Assembly (NCBI GenBank): GCA_012103535.1
Contig: WLWQ01000002.1
Coordinates: forward strand, 1-64,000
DNA length: 64,000 nucleotides
Origin: Pseudomonadales bacterium
Lineage (GTDB): Bacteria; Pseudomonadota; Gammaproteobacteria; Pseudomonadales; Pseudohongiellaceae
Reading direction: 5' to 3'
Position 1 is the stretch's first letter; each line of letters begins with the position of its first letter. Shown piece after piece: positions 31,535 to 41,300 of the stretch. Both the position numbers and the translations under genes were made by a program. Under the pieces are notes generated by a model that was given only the letters and a program-made list of their open reading frames with translations, made no database searches and was not told the origin of the DNA.

Positions 31535-33694
31535 TTAAGCGCGATTTAAGGCTTCTTCATTAGCAGCGGCTTCGATAGCGTCCTGATTCTGTTGCTGATA
31601 TTCCTGTAGGCGTCTTGCTTGTTCCACCACAAAAGCTCGTATGGATTCTAATTGCTCTGCGGAAATGGCTTCCTCAAAATCTGGCATGCCTTGCTGTGCG
31701 CGGCTGCCTTCTATCACGATGTCTTCCATGTTCGAATGAGTGTCCAAGGTCATCAAGCGTAAGTCGGGAGCAACGATTGCCACTTCATTTGGCACACCAA
31801 TGCCGCCATGACAACTTGCACATTGCGCATGATAAAGATTATCGCCTTCCCGCAGCTGCTCCAGGCTGTAAACATCGTCGGGTAACTCTGGAACAACAGC
31901 CTGCACGATTTCGGGTATGGGCAGGGGATGATCGCCGTCGAGTTTAAAGACCAACACTGTTCCACCCAGATCGATAGCTCTATTACCGTTCATCATAGTT
32001 GCTACATACTGCGTGCCATCTATTGCGTAAGTCATTACCGAAGTGGAACGAAAGGTTCCCGGCGCCCTGAAACGCCATAGCAATTCACCATCGTTGGTAT
32101 CTCGAACTGAGAGATCGCCAGTTCCTTCCGGTTGAAACAAGACGTTGCCCCTGGTTGCTACAACGCCTCCGTTATAATCCGACTCGAGTTCATGCCGCCA
32201 TTTATAGGTTCCAGTAATGGGATCGAACGCGCCGATGTAGGCTTGAGAAGGTGGTCTGGGACCAGCTTCTTCGATCAAGCGCCGGCGGTATTCACCTTCA
32301 CCCCAACCGAGACTTAATCCCCTTTCACGAATTTCGTACTCGCCAGTTTCAACGAAGCCCTCATCCAACGAATAAAAATTGGCGATGTCGTGATAATAGA
32401 AATACATAAGGCCGAGATCATTATCCCAGGATTGAGGCTCCCAATTATGAGCACCGGAATTTGCCGGCATGATCCATTGCGGTTCGACTTCGTAAACAAC
32501 GTCTGGATTTTCAACCGGTCGGCCGGTTTCCATGTCGACGTGAGTTGCCCAGTCGATGCCATCGGTGTAGGGCAGCGCTCTGAGTAATTCTCCATCTTCT
32601 CTATCGAGGATGTAAAAGAAACCGTTTTTCGGTGCTTGTAATACTACCTTGCGCATCTCTCCGCCGAATTCGATTTCACCCAGTGACATATCCATTGCCG
32701 AACTGTAATCCCAGTTGTCACCGGGAGTGGTTTGGTAATACCAATTCATACGACCGCTATCGACATCTACAGAAACAATTGTGGAAAGAAACAAATCATC
32801 GCCACCACCGGGTGAGCGGATTTCTCTAGGCCAGGGTGCACCGTTGCCAACTCCTATATATAAGGAATTGAATTCTTCATCGTAAACCAGGGAATTCCAG
32901 GCGGTACCGCCACCACCGTATTTCCACCATTCACCACCCCAGGTTTGTGCGGCCATTTCCATTTCGGGATGTTCGAAGGGTTTGCTGGGATCACCGGGCA
33001 CAAGAAAAAATCGCCAGGAAACTTCTCCGCTATCCGCATCATAGGCTGTGACATAACCACGGCGATGTCCCGATTCACCACTGCCTTGTCCGATATACAC
33101 TTTTCCACCGGCAGCCCGGGGTGCGCCGGTTATATTAAATCTGCCAAGCCCGGCTGGAATCCAGGTATCCACATCCCAGACTTCTTCTCCAGAATTGGCA
33201 TCGATAGCCACCAGGCGACCATCAAACGTGCCGACAAATACTTTGCCTTCATAAACTGCGACGCCGCGATTGTGAGCAGGTCCGCAACAAGCGAGCCTAA
33301 TGTAACTACGATCTACTTCGGGATCGTAGCTCCAAATTTCTTCCCCAGTTACAGCGTCCAGTGCATAGACGACACTCCAGCCATTGGAAACATACATGAT
33401 GCCATCCACCACCAGAGGTGTTCCTTGCATGCGCATGTTGTAATCGCCGATTTGTCGAGTCCAGGCCAGACCCAACCGATCCACGGTGTCGGTGTTAATT
33501 TGGGTTAACTGAGAAAATCGCTGTTCTTTGAAGGTTTGTCCGTAAGTGAGCCAGCTGCCAGGCTCCACCTCCGCTGCATTAATCACGCGTTCGTCAGTCA
33601 CATCACCGCGACCATTTCCCTGAGCAATCGCGTTTGCTGCCAAAAAAGAAAAGGCAACGAATAGTAAACAGCAAGCAGGAGAAGAGAATCTCAT
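31535..33694 (-). CDS. Exported quinohemoprotein alcohol dehydrogenase (PQQ and haem c)
   Basis: This 719-residue protein has a signal peptide at residues 1-24 and the start preceded by GGAG at eight bases. The PQQ propeller spans about 45-600 with the vicinal cysteine pair C136-C137 (R-L-A-C-C-G-P) that forms the disulfide ring near PQQ, and motifs such as GVAVYEGKVFVGTFDGRLVA. Haem c is at C-A-S-C-H (625-629), with Met670 in QQGMP as probable axial ligand. Members oxidise alcohols or aldehydes in the periplasm and pass electrons to a cytochrome or azurin-like acceptor. The substrate is unassigned. Confidence 0.92.
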   Translation of the reverse strand: MRFSSPACCLLFVAFSFLAANAIAQGNGRGDVTDERVINAAEVEPGSWLTYGQTFKEQRFSQLTQINTDTVDRLGLAWTRQIGDYNMRMQGTPLVVDGIMYVSNGWSVVYALDAVTGEEIWSYDPEVDRSYIRLACCGPAHNRGVAVYEGKVFVGTFDGRLVAIDANSGEEVWDVDTWIPAGLGRFNITGAPRAAGGKVYIGQGSGESGHRRGYVTAYDADSGEVSWRFFLVPGDPSKPFEHPEMEMAAQTWGGEWWKYGGGGTAWNSLVYDEEFNSLYIGVGNGAPWPREIRSPGGGDDLFLSTIVSVDVDSGRMNWYYQTTPGDNWDYSSAMDMSLGEIEFGGEMRKVVLQAPKNGFFYILDREDGELLRALPYTDGIDWATHVDMETGRPVENPDVVYEVEPQWIMPANSGAHNWEPQSWDNDLGLMYFYYHDIANFYSLDEGFVETGEYEIRERGLSLGWGEGEYRRRLIEEAGPRPPSQAYIGAFDPITGTYKWRHELESDYNGGVVATRGNVLFQPEGTGDLSVRDTNDGELLWRFRAPGTFRSTSVMTYAIDGTQYVATMMNGNRAIDLGGTVLVFKLDGDHPLPIPEIVQAVVPELPDDVYSLEQLREGDNLYHAQCASCHGGIGVPNEVAIVAPDLRLMTLDTHSNMEDIVIEGSRAQQGMPDFEEAISAEQLESIRAFVVEQARRLQEYQQQNQDAIEAAANEEALNRA

Positions 33695-33789
33695 GGGAAT
33701 AACTCCACTTGTAATTATTCTGATTCCGTTTTGAATAGGTACTTTACCCTAAATCTTATGCAGCACTGAGTAAAAACACTCGATTGAAC

Positions 33790-34944
33790 TTAGGCTACTG
33801 CACTGGTAAATGCCAGGGCTAATTCATTGGCGGTAGTACGATTCCAGGTTTCATTAACGCTAAGGGTGAATCGATTATCTAAATTCGCCCGACCAATAAC
33901 AATATTTTGCTCATTAAGTTTTGCTCTGAATTCTTCACTGTCTGAATCAGCAAGCGTGACTCTGGTTAAGTTGGTTCCATTAGGAATTCTAGTTACGGTG
34001 AAGGCGGGGTGCTGCTCAATAGCTGCATAGAACTCCTTGGAAATCGCAACAGCATCTTTCAAGCGATCGACATAGCCTTCCATGAAATGCTGTGCGACAA
34101 GCGCGGCGGGCCAACCTTCATAGAGATTGCCTCCAAACATGCGACGAGTGTGAAACATGTTCTCTAGATCGGCTTTCTTGCCTGCGAGAATTGCGACGAT
34201 ACCGCTGTTGAAATACTTCCACAAAGAAAAGTAGACCATGTCGAATGGTGCCGCATATTCAGCAGGGGAGATCCCGGTATAGGCGGAAGCAATAAACATT
34301 CTTGCACCATCTAAATGAGTGCCAATTCCATTATCTCGGGCAAAGCTGGTAATCTTTTTCGTCTCTTGCCAGTCAACCATCTCTCCTGACAATCGGCGAA
34401 CTGGACTCTCAATTAAAATCGCACCGACTTCTGCAGTTACTCGCCCACCTGCAGTGCGCTCGATTACCGCTTGCACTTCTTCCAAAGTAAATGTGGCTTT
34501 TTCCTGAGCCAGGGGAATCAAATTTAGATTGGAAAGATTCTGGCAAGCATCGCCGGTGTCGTTATAGACATGGCTTAATCCTGGAACAATGACCCGTCGT
34601 TTGTTTCCAGCCAACTGGCGCAGTGCCAACTGATTGGCAAGCGTGCCGGAAGGCAAAAATACCGCCATCTCTTTTCCCAACAACTCGGCACAGTAGTTTT
34701 CAAATTTCTCGACTTCACCACCAATTAAATAATTGTCACTTTCTAATTCCTGGTTTTGGCACAAGGAATTTAGTAAGTCGGCGAATTCCTGAGGCTGTAA
34801 TCCAGCACCGTCGCCAGTTAAGCGAATATCAGAGGAACTATAAGCTAAAGGAGTTGGATTCTCAGCTTGAGCAGCGGAGGATTGGGAAAGACCTAATGCG
34901 GTTGCCGCACCGGCGGCATGAACGAGTTCGCGACGAGTGAGCAT
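33790..34944 (-). CDS. Tat-signal threonine aldolase-like PLP enzyme
   Basis: The protein has 384 residues. The N-terminal M-L-T-R-R-E-L-V-H-A-A-G plus the following hydrophobic stretch is a Tat-type signal peptide. Then comes the fold-type I PLP aldolase pattern: LTGDGAGLQPQEF, then FLPSGTLANQLALRQL, then THLDGARMFIAS, then MVYFSLWKYFNSG with the PLP lysine. Homologues split threonine into glycine and acetaldehyde, or cleave related beta-hydroxy amino acids. Export of a PLP enzyme via Tat in folded form is plausible. It is one of several exported versions of cytoplasmic enzyme families here. Confidence 0.85.
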   Translation of the reverse strand: MLTRRELVHAAGAATALGLSQSSAAQAENPTPLAYSSSDIRLTGDGAGLQPQEFADLLNSLCQNQELESDNYLIGGEVEKFENYCAELLGKEMAVFLPSGTLANQLALRQLAGNKRRVIVPGLSHVYNDTGDACQNLSNLNLIPLAQEKATFTLEEVQAVIERTAGGRVTAEVGAILIESPVRRLSGEMVDWQETKKITSFARDNGIGTHLDGARMFIASAYTGISPAEYAAPFDMVYFSLWKYFNSGIVAILAGKKADLENMFHTRRMFGGNLYEGWPAALVAQHFMEGYVDRLKDAVAISKEFYAAIEQHPAFTVTRIPNGTNLTRVTLADSDSEEFRAKLNEQNIVIGRANLDNRFTLSVNETWNRTTANELALAFTSAVA

Positions 34945-35045
34945 AGAGGCTTCACCTTAATTACTTTAGTCAGATAGAGCAGACAATCTAACGCCAGCAA
35001 TTAAGGTAAGCAAAGCATTTTCGGCAGAAATTAGTTAGATTTGAA

Positions 35046-35405
35046 CTATTCTGCCCGGGTCATTGACCAGTCTGCGGTGGTTCCCATGGCAGCAGCTATG
35101 CCTTGTATAGAGTCACCTTCTACTTCGGCGCTCATTACATAGGTCATGGAAGAACCGTCACGATTAATGCTAAATGAAATTGAATTGCCTTCCACCGAGC
35201 CTTCTTCGATTGGCCAGGTTCGACCGCCGCCCAAATCAAACTCGCCGGTTAAAACATCCCCAGCAATTTCCATTGTGACTTTGGCACTTACCGCACCCAT
35301 TGGGCTATTCATGGAAAAATTCCATACCCCATTGGCTGACGATTGCGCCCAAGCAGAGAATGAGGCAAATGTGAATATTATTAGTGCAAGTGTTTTTTTG
35401 ATCAT
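35046..35405 (-). CDS. Small exported beta-rich protein
   Basis: The protein has 119 residues from the ATG at 35405 (MIKKTLALIIFTFASF), with a signal peptide ending near A-W-A-Q. The mature protein has repeated beta-strands (SANGVWNFSMNSPMGAVSAK, then GEFDLGGGRTWPI, then MTYVMSAEVEGDSIQGI). It resembles small lipocalin-like secreted proteins of unknown function. A Gly-rich turn and regular hydrophobic alternation indicate a barrel. It lies downstream of the threonine-aldolase-like gene on the same strand. Confidence 0.75.
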   Translation of the reverse strand: MIKKTLALIIFTFASFSAWAQSSANGVWNFSMNSPMGAVSAKVTMEIAGDVLTGEFDLGGGRTWPIEEGSVEGNSISFSINRDGSSMTYVMSAEVEGDSIQGIAAAMGTTADWSMTRAE

Positions 35406-35611
35406 TACTATTTCCCCGAGCAAATTTCCAAATAGATCCTTACGGTCTTGCAGCGTACTGATTGGTGAATCTTAGAAGCAGCATAAAGCCCTGATTTGGT
35501 ACGAATATTCAATAGTAAAACGCCAAAAGGAGGGATTTGGATCATAGTTCAACTATAAAGTGGAAAAGCCACAAAATAGTTCTCGATTCAGGCAGTTGCA
35601 GAAGTTACTGC

Positions 35612-37882
35612 TTAGCGCTGAAACAGGTAGGAAAACTTCACGAAGAATTGATCACCGTCCTGGCGCAGATCGTTCGCGACTATCAATTCTCGTTCGCCTT
35701 CGTACTCCACAATATCGAAATTGCTATGGTTGGAGTTATAGCCAAGATAAAAAGCAGACCACGGATTTATCACATAACGCAGTAACACATCGAAGTTAAG
35801 GTTTTCATCATCTTCGAGTCTCGTAGCAGGTCCTGCATCAGTCTCATCGTATTGCGCGATAAATCGTAGCGACAACTCTTTTGTAAATTGATAATTCCAG
35901 TTACTGCGTAAGATTTCGTTTGTAAAAACTTTTGCACCGCCACCACGATTTTCTAATTCGGTAAGAAAGTAAGTATTGTTAATACTTAATCTATCGATCG
36001 GTCGCCACTGAAAAAACAAACTAATACGGCTGGTATCTGTAACATAAGGCAGCGTACCAACTGGAGGTACCAAGTTTAAGGCTCTACCTTCGCGATAAGT
36101 GGCGCGAAAAGTTGCAGTCTGTAATGTGCTATTAAATACGTCTACCTGATAGGTTTCATAGTCATAACGAGTATTCGTTATGATGCCTGAAAAATCTTGC
36201 GGTCTTAGAATTTCTGCATAGTCGGTGAATGAAAAACCTATCCCAGTGGTGTTCCAATTGAAATTTAAGTTAGGACCAAACTGATGATAGATACGCTTGC
36301 CATCATTGTCATTTAAGTAAACGTCAAAAAAGCCGGTAGTCCAACTGTTTAAATTCGAGTCCTCTGGATAGAAATTCAAATTTACACTGTTGTGTATGCC
36401 TGTTGTGTCAGGTTTATAGAATCGATTCTGAAAACCCAGATCAGCTCGGAAGTTATCGGTTGTTTCAATAAAATGGGTATGACTGTTAACGGTGCGGCCG
36501 GTGTGGTTTATCTGAATGTTACGCTGGTACCCTGTAGTAGCTTCTCCACCTAAAGTTGGTTCACTGTCGCTACCAACCAATTGCCCCTGGCTGATCCAGT
36601 TGTCACTTAGTTTAAAGCGGAAATCCAGACTGGCAACACGGTTGTAACCCTCGCCCAATTCCCTATCGCTCAAGAAAAAACCTACCCGAGACTGTTCGGA
36701 AATATCTCGAAAGCCTCGAATGATTCCTATGTTTGCTTTTTCTCCATCCAATGGGTCGCCAGCAACTCTATTTAAGCCGGGTGCTTCGTCATTAATAAAG
36801 ATGGCGCCTAATCCATAATCGCCTTCTCTTCCAGTGAATCGAATCCCTCCTTCCGGATCAACAATGCGCCTCGTAAACAAAAGATTGGAATCGGTGGCAA
36901 AAAAGTCTGCATTTTCCACAAAGAATGGACGCCGCTCTGGAAACTGAACTTCGAAGCGTTCGTTAACAGTTACCTGCGGCTCATCTGATTCAACCTGACT
37001 GAAGTCTGGATTAAGGGTTAGATCAAGTACCCATGAATCATTAAAAACAAACTTTGCATCTAGCCCGACATCCTGCTCTGTGGTGCTGTCGAACTTAGGT
37101 CCACCGAGTGCACTTGCGTCCAAGGCTTCAACGTCACGTGCAAATAGAAACGGAATGAACTGCGAATTATTTCCAGGAGAGACATTTTCTATGCCGCGGA
37201 GTAATGCCGTTTGATTAAGGCGACCTTCAATTTCAATCGTGTATTGAGGCCAATAGGCAAACTCACTCAAGCGTGGAATATTGCGTCCGAATTGAACTCG
37301 CCACAGTTGTTCATCTGAATCCGGAAAGCGCAAGCTACGCAACGGCACTGCCATACTTACCATATAGCCCTGATCGGTAAGTTGACCATCACTATTCCAA
37401 ACTGAGTCAAAGGTGATATCGAATCCTGCTCGAAGCGATGAGCCTTCAGTCCAGCGAGCATCCCATTGAATACCTAGTGGCGTGGAATGAAAGGAAAGAG
37501 CAGTACGTTGATCGTTAAAGGTATCAATCGTCAGACCTACTCGATCATCTCCACCTACATTCTCTCTTGATGACAAGTTTGCGCGGATTAATTCTGGTTC
37601 CGTGTCGAATGCCAGCCAGATCGCATACAGATTTGTTTGGTCATAACCAATGTAGACTTCAGTATGTTGACTGGCGGGTTCACCATCGTCTGGATCCCGT
37701 TGAATAAAACCTTCAACCTTCGACATTGATCGCGCCAATTCGGTGCGAGGCTCCATACCTTCGAAGTCCGCCAATGTCGGCTCGCCTTCTATGCGGGGAA
37801 TAGTGATTCCATCTTCTGCTGCAAAGCTAAGCAGGGACGAGCAGGTAATGCTAATCGCTAACAAATACTTCAATGCTTTCAT
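35612..37882 (-). CDS. DUF5916 outer-membrane protein with CBM9-like N-terminal domain
   Basis: The protein has 756 residues from the ATG at 37882 (MKALKYLLAISITCSSLL), a signal peptide. The N-terminal region (about 30-210) is a carbohydrate-binding module 9-like domain (YIGYDQTNLYAIWLAFDTEP, then VGLTIDTFNDQRTALSF), and the rest is a DUF5916 beta-barrel with the ERRPFFVENADFF and FTRRIVD motifs. DUF5916 proteins are outer-membrane proteins of unknown substrate. Its last segments (VNDLRQDGDQFFVKF type) show an aromatic C-terminal end typical of barrel proteins. Confidence 0.9.
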   Translation of the reverse strand: MKALKYLLAISITCSSLLSFAAEDGITIPRIEGEPTLADFEGMEPRTELARSMSKVEGFIQRDPDDGEPASQHTEVYIGYDQTNLYAIWLAFDTEPELIRANLSSRENVGGDDRVGLTIDTFNDQRTALSFHSTPLGIQWDARWTEGSSLRAGFDITFDSVWNSDGQLTDQGYMVSMAVPLRSLRFPDSDEQLWRVQFGRNIPRLSEFAYWPQYTIEIEGRLNQTALLRGIENVSPGNNSQFIPFLFARDVEALDASALGGPKFDSTTEQDVGLDAKFVFNDSWVLDLTLNPDFSQVESDEPQVTVNERFEVQFPERRPFFVENADFFATDSNLLFTRRIVDPEGGIRFTGREGDYGLGAIFINDEAPGLNRVAGDPLDGEKANIGIIRGFRDISEQSRVGFFLSDRELGEGYNRVASLDFRFKLSDNWISQGQLVGSDSEPTLGGEATTGYQRNIQINHTGRTVNSHTHFIETTDNFRADLGFQNRFYKPDTTGIHNSVNLNFYPEDSNLNSWTTGFFDVYLNDNDGKRIYHQFGPNLNFNWNTTGIGFSFTDYAEILRPQDFSGIITNTRYDYETYQVDVFNSTLQTATFRATYREGRALNLVPPVGTLPYVTDTSRISLFFQWRPIDRLSINNTYFLTELENRGGGAKVFTNEILRSNWNYQFTKELSLRFIAQYDETDAGPATRLEDDENLNFDVLLRYVINPWSAFYLGYNSNHSNFDIVEYEGERELIVANDLRQDGDQFFVKFSYLFQR

Positions 37883-38078
37883 TTTTGATCCCGAATAGAA
37901 TCTGGGCCGAGTCAACGGTAGACGCTGAATGGTAGAGGCTCGAGACTTAAGTGCAAGACTTTATTGCAATTAATTTCACAATCGCCTGGATAGGAATATC
38001 ATTAATCCCGCTAGCTTATTAGCGGTTATGATAGGTGTTCTGCTTGTTTTAAAAGCTGTATTTTCAGGAGCTAATGCA

Positions 38079-39458
38079 ATGATCGGCCTAGCTAAAATAA
38101 TGCGACTATTTCTTGTTGTCTTAATGATGTTTTTCGCAAGTAATTCAGTTGCTCAAGAAATCAGCGAGCAGAGTGCTTATATCTTAGCGGCTGGACGACG
38201 CCTGCCTTATCTCTATGGTATTTCTTTGGATGCGGCACTTGATCCATCAAACAATAACACTTCACATGCAATTATTAGTCGCAACAAAGTCGCGCTGGAT
38301 CGATTGGATGGTCAGTTGCTAGGAGATCCGGCAAATCTTTTGTTAAGCGAAGACAGTGAATCGGTTTATGTCATTAATCATCATGGCAGCATCGATAACG
38401 GCGAATTCTTACAACATGGTGGGCGCGGGCAGATTGCACTGCTTGATGTCGAAACAGCTCTTGATTCACGAAATGACCGAACTGCGAATGCCTTAATTCG
38501 TCACATGGATTCAGGCGGATTTGGTGCGATCGGTGCAGTACTGTTGCCGGAACTGATTGCTGTTAATAACGCTGAAAACAATCTTACTGAAGACGGTGGC
38601 AACCGAATTGCGTTTATCGATCGACGCACGGGAAGCTTGCGCGGTGTAGTGGAGTTAGCGCTAGGTTCGCCAGAATTCGAGTGCGAAGACTATCCTGTTC
38701 CCTACGTGTCACCATTTGGTCCGCCAAGTAATCGAGCCGTGCTTGCGCCCGATCCTGGTTTTGGTTGTTTTCCTAATCCCAACGGCTTGGCTCTTGGTGT
38801 AAGCAGTGAGGGAAGACGTTTTCTCTTTACCGCCAATGGCGGAACCGGCGATGTATCAGTCATTGATCTGCAGTTAGCCTTGTCCGGCGATCGACAAGCA
38901 GAAATTGACCGCATTCCAAATCAAGTTGGTGCCTGGGGAATTGCTGCTACTCCCGATGGCCGCTACGTGTTTGTTGCCCATGGCGGTAGTCAAGATCAAT
39001 CTCGCGCGGGCAACAGCATTGCGATAATCGATGTTGATCGAGTGAGCCAGGGCTCGAACTCCGAAGTGGCTCGAATTCTAGTAGGCACCGACGATCCGCA
39101 GCAAGCCACACATCCCCTTATTCCCAGCGTGACTCCTGATGGGCGTGAGTTGGTTGTGCCAAACTTACGAACCAATAATGTCTCGATTGTAAATATCGAA
39201 TTGGCTTTAGCAGGTAGCTCAAATGCAGAGGTAGCGCGTATTCCCCTGACGCGAGCCGACGGCAATCCAGCGCGACCCAAAGGTACTACGATTTCACCAG
39301 ATGGTCGTTATGCAGCGGTAAGTGGCGGTTCCGGTTCGCAGCCTTATTCTCAAGAGCTGGGCTACGTTTACATAATTGATCTGCGGACGCGAGAAGTTGT
39401 AAGTACTGTTACCGGCGTAGGTAATGATCCTTATGGGCTTACTTTTGTGTATCGATGA
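38079..39458 (+). CDS. Exported beta-propeller (YVTN/NHL-like) protein
   Basis: The protein has 459 residues from the ATG at 38079 (MIGLAKIMRLFLVVLMMFF), preceded by AGGAG at eight bases; the longer frame to 38028 is less likely. The signal peptide is followed by repeated propeller blades (SVIDLQLALSGD, then GIAATPDGRYVFVAHGG, then NVSIVNIELALAG, then GTTISPDGRYAAVSGG). Such secreted propellers bind other proteins or small ligands; some occur in surface-layer or redox partner roles. No metal site is evident. Confidence 0.8.
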   Translation: MIGLAKIMRLFLVVLMMFFASNSVAQEISEQSAYILAAGRRLPYLYGISLDAALDPSNNNTSHAIISRNKVALDRLDGQLLGDPANLLLSEDSESVYVINHHGSIDNGEFLQHGGRGQIALLDVETALDSRNDRTANALIRHMDSGGFGAIGAVLLPELIAVNNAENNLTEDGGNRIAFIDRRTGSLRGVVELALGSPEFECEDYPVPYVSPFGPPSNRAVLAPDPGFGCFPNPNGLALGVSSEGRRFLFTANGGTGDVSVIDLQLALSGDRQAEIDRIPNQVGAWGIAATPDGRYVFVAHGGSQDQSRAGNSIAIIDVDRVSQGSNSEVARILVGTDDPQQATHPLIPSVTPDGRELVVPNLRTNNVSIVNIELALAGSSNAEVARIPLTRADGNPARPKGTTISPDGRYAAVSGGSGSQPYSQELGYVYIIDLRTREVVSTVTGVGNDPYGLTFVYR

Positions 39459-39480
39459 TCAATGTTAAGTTTTGAATATT

Positions 39481-40068
39481 CTATCGATATTCTGTTTCAA
39501 TCAATTCGACCGCTGCTTCGAAATCATTCTCCAATGCTGAATTGAATGCTCTGCTGACAAAATAAGACAACCAACGAGAACTGGATTTGTAAACCACTGA
39601 AATTTTCAGTCTGGTCTTTTCGTTTGCGATGCTAGTCAGTTGATAGTAAGCAATGGAGTATTGCAAAGGTACATCTACAGAAGATGCTTCCATATCGGTG
39701 AAGTAGGCATAACTGGTCGATGGATTATAGTGAATAAAACGTTGTACTAATTGTTCATTGCTTTTCATCGTCGTGATTCGCACCGAGCCACTGTCCAGGT
39801 TGTCCGGTGTTAGTGAGTTTCTATGGTCAAATTCAACGGCGGTGGCGTCATTCGCATAATCATGCACGCGATCAGTAAGAAATCTGAAAACAACATCCGG
39901 TGGCGCATCGACTTCAAAAGTAACGGAATGATCAGGATCGTTTTGCGTGCGTGCGAATTCCTCTAAAACAAATACTTGATCCAACTCAGCAGCAATAGAA
40001 ACTGCCTGCATAAATGACAGTGAAACAGCTAGGGAAATGTAAATGATTAACTTCAATTCAATCGCCAC
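39481..40068 (-). CDS. Exported SRPBCC/START-like protein
   Basis: This 195-residue protein has a signal peptide at about residues 1-27. The mature part has the helix-grip pattern SVTFEVDAPPDVVFRFLTD, a central curved sheet and the C-terminal helix with LENDFEAAVELIE. SRPBCC proteins hold hydrophobic ligands such as lipids or polyketides. The start overlaps the stop of the NosR-like gene by 11 bases, which suggests coupled translation. A role in lipid or small-ligand handling is possible but not shown. Confidence 0.8.
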   Translation of the reverse strand: MAIELKLIIYISLAVSLSFMQAVSIAAELDQVFVLEEFARTQNDPDHSVTFEVDAPPDVVFRFLTDRVHDYANDATAVEFDHRNSLTPDNLDSGSVRITTMKSNEQLVQRFIHYNPSTSYAYFTDMEASSVDVPLQYSIAYYQLTSIANEKTRLKISVVYKSSSRWLSYFVSRAFNSALENDFEAAVELIETEYR

Positions 40069-41281
40069 TTTTGCTTATGCTTGCCCGTATGCGTGGCAAG
40101 TTCAAAACGAATAGGACCAACGCCAATATTAGTATTACGACAGTTAACGCATTTTGTATCACTGGGTTTTCTGTATTAATCGAATTTCCCATAGTTAGAG
40201 TAAGTACATCCTCAGTCAACTGATAGTCTACTCCTACGTAGTCATTGAACTGCCCCCGAGTCTCACTGATGTCGTAGATGACTGTAAATGGCTGGGTGAT
40301 ATCGATATCCGGGTGCATAAACATGGCAATGGCAAAGCGCGCACGCCCGGCGATTTTTCCTTCATCCGCCGATCCGGCAAACACAACCCTATCGCCTCGA
40401 TTAGGGTAGATCTGCCCATTTTGAATTGCACCGAGTCTCAATTGTTGTAAACGCGGCGTATTGCCATTGAGTCCTAATAGGAGCATGTGGCCGTCTTCAA
40501 TCATTTCGCTGGCGGTGCGATCGGAATTGGAATAATCGCTGGCACCAACCAGTAACTCACCCAATCGATAATGGCCCATATAAGCTACGCTAAAACGAAG
40601 ATCAGTCTCACCCACGATAGGAGCCAAAAACTCTTTAACGAATCCTGAAGCGAGATAGTCATCCCAGTTCTGATTTCGCAGCGTCTCCAAGGCTTGATTT
40701 TCAAAGTTCGCTGCAACTGAATAAGAGTGACCTGGCATATAGGCTTCCGCAACTCGTCTCGTGGAATTACGCACACTCCGCGCGACTGCCCAACTAGTAA
40801 TAGTCGCTCTTGTCATACCGTCGATATCGCGGCCTACTCGAAACTCATCTCCAATGGGTTTGTTTAAAAACTGCGCTGCAAAATTTGCATCACCGATAAA
40901 ATCACCGCGAATGTTTAAATAGGACTCGAGATAGTGGAGCACTTTTACGCCAGTGATCGCTCCTGAAAGATTCAAGCCGATCAGTAAATCAATTGGTCCA
41001 CTAAAACCGACTTCTTCCGGTGGCAGGTCTGGAGAAGCAAAAACATAACCAATAAGTTCCGGTTCGCCGCCAGCTGTGCTTGATTGATAAGCGTGGTAGA
41101 CCGGTGGATTACCTTGTTTGCTAGAGAATGAATCTGCCAGGGGCATGACTTCTTCCAGCCAAGCTGGTTCCAGATTTTCCCATTCATCTTGAGCATAGGT
41201 GGTTGAACCGATTACGGTCAGACACAAGTAAAACAAAATACTTAGAAATCTAATCGAGCTATATAAGGAAAGCGAACACAT
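40058..41281 (-). CDS. NosR-like N-terminal FMN-binding protein, lacking the polyferredoxin part
   Basis: The protein has 407 residues from the ATG at 41281 (the upstream TTG is not convincing). It has a signal peptide, then the NosR/RnfG-type covalent-FMN domain with the anchoring D-G-M-T-R-A-T-I-T-S motif, in which a Thr or Ser carries FMN by phosphoester. A C-terminal region with a single membrane helix (VIQNALTVVILILALVLFVLN) ends the protein. Full NosR adds several helices and C-terminal iron-sulfur clusters, and NosZ is not nearby; these parts are absent. It is probably a periplasmic flavoprotein with one membrane anchor. It is cotranscribed with an EamA gene upstream and the SRPBCC gene downstream. 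Confidence 0.8.
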   Translation of the reverse strand: MCSLSLYSSIRFLSILFYLCLTVIGSTTYAQDEWENLEPAWLEEVMPLADSFSSKQGNPPVYHAYQSSTAGGEPELIGYVFASPDLPPEEVGFSGPIDLLIGLNLSGAITGVKVLHYLESYLNIRGDFIGDANFAAQFLNKPIGDEFRVGRDIDGMTRATITSWAVARSVRNSTRRVAEAYMPGHSYSVAANFENQALETLRNQNWDDYLASGFVKEFLAPIVGETDLRFSVAYMGHYRLGELLVGASDYSNSDRTASEMIEDGHMLLLGLNGNTPRLQQLRLGAIQNGQIYPNRGDRVVFAGSADEGKIAGRARFAIAMFMHPDIDITQPFTVIYDISETRGQFNDYVGVDYQLTEDVLTLTMGNSINTENPVIQNALTVVILILALVLFVLNLPRIRASISKSGD

Positions 41282-41300
41282 AGACTCAATTCTAACGAAT

